From Verrucomicrobiota bacterium (GTDB lineage Bacteria > Verrucomicrobiota > Verrucomicrobiia > Opitutales > Seribacteraceae): a stretch of 6,792 bases of DNA. Position 1 is the stretch's first letter; each line of letters starts with the position of its first letter. The translations under genes and the position numbers were made by a program. The notes under the pieces are model-generated. The model saw only the letters and a program-made list of their open reading frames with translations, did not search any database and had not been told where the DNA came from. The stretch spans positions 1 to 6,792 of the forward strand of contig JAURNO010000128.1 of NCBI GenBank assembly GCA_030830145.1, written 5' to 3'. Shown one piece after another: positions 5,754 to 6,792 of the stretch.

Positions 5754-6755
5754 TTAAGCCTGATCGCCATCTGTAGAAGGTGTATCCTTCTTCGATTCTT
5801 TCTCTTGAGGTTCAGCGGATTCTCCGCTGTCCTCCGAAACTGTTTCGCTTTTCTCGGCGGCTTTCGGCTCTTCCGCAGTTACCGATTGGGCTGTGGTTTC
5901 GGTTTCTTGATTCGGAGCTGCGTCCGCACCTGAATCGGGACTCTTCTTTCTCTCATCAAAATCACTTTCCTCATAGCCCTCAGGCAAGGTAACTTCTGGC
6001 TCGTCTTCTTGATCGACGAAATCCGGTTCTTGGGCAATGGGGGTAATGTCCTTGCGCTGAGTCGGAGCCTCAATACGGCGGGAGGCTCCGCTTTGTATGG
6101 CGTCCAAGATAACGTCGACAATGATTCGGATGGATTTTGTTGAGTCATCATTGCCCGGTATTGGGTGTGTGATAAGGGAAGGGTCGGAGTTACTATCGAC
6201 CAAAGCAATGACGGGAATCTTTAGGCGATTTGCTTCGGCTATGGCAATTGACTCGTTGAAGGAATCAACCACAAAAAGAGCACTGGGCAAACCTTGTAGA
6301 TTAAGCAATCCCTCAAAGTTTCGATGCATTCTAGACATTTGCCTGCGAATAGCAGCACCTTCTTTTCCTGGCAACTTATCCAGGCTCCCATCATCCTCCA
6401 TGCGCAAAAACTTTTTGTATTTGGTTAAGCTAGTGGATACTGTTTCATGGTTGGTAAGGGTACCACCCATCCAACGGTTGACGCAAAATGGCATGTTGGT
6501 TGCAGCGGCTAACTCACGGATAGGTTCCTGAGCCTGCCGCTTTGTTCCAACTAACAAAATTTGCTTACCATGGGAAACGACTTCCTCAACCGATTGGGCT
6601 GCCTTTTCAAGCAAATCGTATGTTTTCTCCAAATCGATAATGGAAATTCCATGACGGTTGTCGTAAACATAAGGCTTGGATTTGGGATTCCAACGGCGAA
6701 CTTGGTGACCAAAATGCACGCCGGCATCCAAAAGGTCTTTAACGGTTACGTTCAT
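5754..6755 (-). CDS. rpsB: 30S ribosomal protein S2 with long acidic C-terminal tail
   Basis: S2 sits at the head-body junction of the small subunit and is needed for S1 attachment. The chosen ATG at 6755 gives 333 residues beginning MNVTVKDLLDAGVHFGHQ, the family's usual N-terminus. A TTG 15 nt upstream is in frame but would add only five residues without family support. Landmarks: GVHFGHQVRRWNPK (12-25), LLVGTKRQAQ (67-76), NRWMGGTLTN (93-102), LPSALFVVD (156-164), and DPSLITHPIPGNDDSTKSI (191-209). The folded domain ends near residue 230. The remaining roughly 100 residues are low-complexity and strongly acidic (rich in Glu, Asp, Ser, Pro, Thr), about 90 residues beyond the E. coli length of 241. 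tsf follows after 47 nt. Only 37 nt of upstream sequence are in the window (6756-6792); no promoter, autoregulatory leader or Shine-Dalgarno sequence can be made out there. Confidence 0.97.
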   Translation of the reverse strand: MNVTVKDLLDAGVHFGHQVRRWNPKSKPYVYDNRHGISIIDLEKTYDLLEKAAQSVEEVVSHGKQILLVGTKRQAQEPIRELAAATNMPFCVNRWMGGTLTNHETVSTSLTKYKKFLRMEDDGSLDKLPGKEGAAIRRQMSRMHRNFEGLLNLQGLPSALFVVDSFNESIAIAEANRLKIPVIALVDSNSDPSLITHPIPGNDDSTKSIRIIVDVILDAIQSGASRRIEAPTQRKDITPIAQEPDFVDQEDEPEVTLPEGYEESDFDERKKSPDSGADAAPNQETETTAQSVTAEEPKAAEKSETVSEDSGESAEPQEKESKKDTPSTDGDQA

Positions 6756-6792
6756 AATATGTGGTTTCAAAGCCCCATTAGGAAACAGGGAG

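Noticed and set aside
6756..6770. Upstream TTG start adding five residues to S2
   Set aside because: The ATG at 6755 gives the canonical S2 N-terminus (VTVKDLLDAGVHFGHQ), and the extra MKPHI has no family support.

Overview
The window looks like chromosomal housekeeping DNA from a Gram-negative bacterium. My best guess is Verrucomicrobiota (Opitutae-like), for two reasons. First, ileS is followed directly by a DksA/TraR-type gene whose protein carries a long lysine-rich N-terminal tail, an arrangement I associate with that group. Second, the IleRS, EF-Ts and S2 proteins are bacterial but carry lineage-style quirks: a degenerate zinc knuckle and a long acidic S2 tail. This assignment is inference from protein style, not from any database comparison. 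No mobile element, CRISPR array, tRNA or rRNA was seen.

Layout: (1) 1-803, minus strand: the N-terminal 267 residues of a DksA/TraR-family protein, running off the left edge. (2) 830-3625, minus strand: complete ileS, 26 nt upstream of the DksA-like gene and probably co-transcribed with it. (3) 3626-3760: a divergent intergenic region with a 7-bp inverted repeat. (4) 3761-4792, plus strand: a complete CaCA-family calcium/sodium antiporter. (5) 4793-4872: a convergent gap holding a hairpin with a T-rich tail that would terminate the minus-strand tsf transcript. (6) 4873-5706, minus strand: tsf (EF-Ts). (7) 5754-6755, minus strand: rpsB (ribosomal protein S2), immediately upstream of tsf in the classic rpsB-tsf order. 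The window ends 37 nt upstream of the rpsB start, so the promoter and leader of that operon are not visible. No gene-free stretch exceeds 300 bases.

Functionally, four of the five genes serve translation or its control: S2 and EF-Ts (ribosome and elongation), IleRS (Ile-tRNA charging) and a probable RNA-polymerase-binding regulator of the DksA type, which in studied bacteria links amino-acid supply to rRNA transcription. The antiporter is a solitary membrane transporter between the two operons.

I do not see a new multi-gene system. The points worth a second look are: the IleRS C-terminal zinc site with one cysteine lost from each pair; the histone-H1-like tail on the DksA-type protein, with an in-register A8 slippery run after it that would release the tail alone; the acidic tail of S2; the asymmetric alpha repeats of the antiporter; and the absence of a recognisable Shine-Dalgarno sequence ahead of all five genes.
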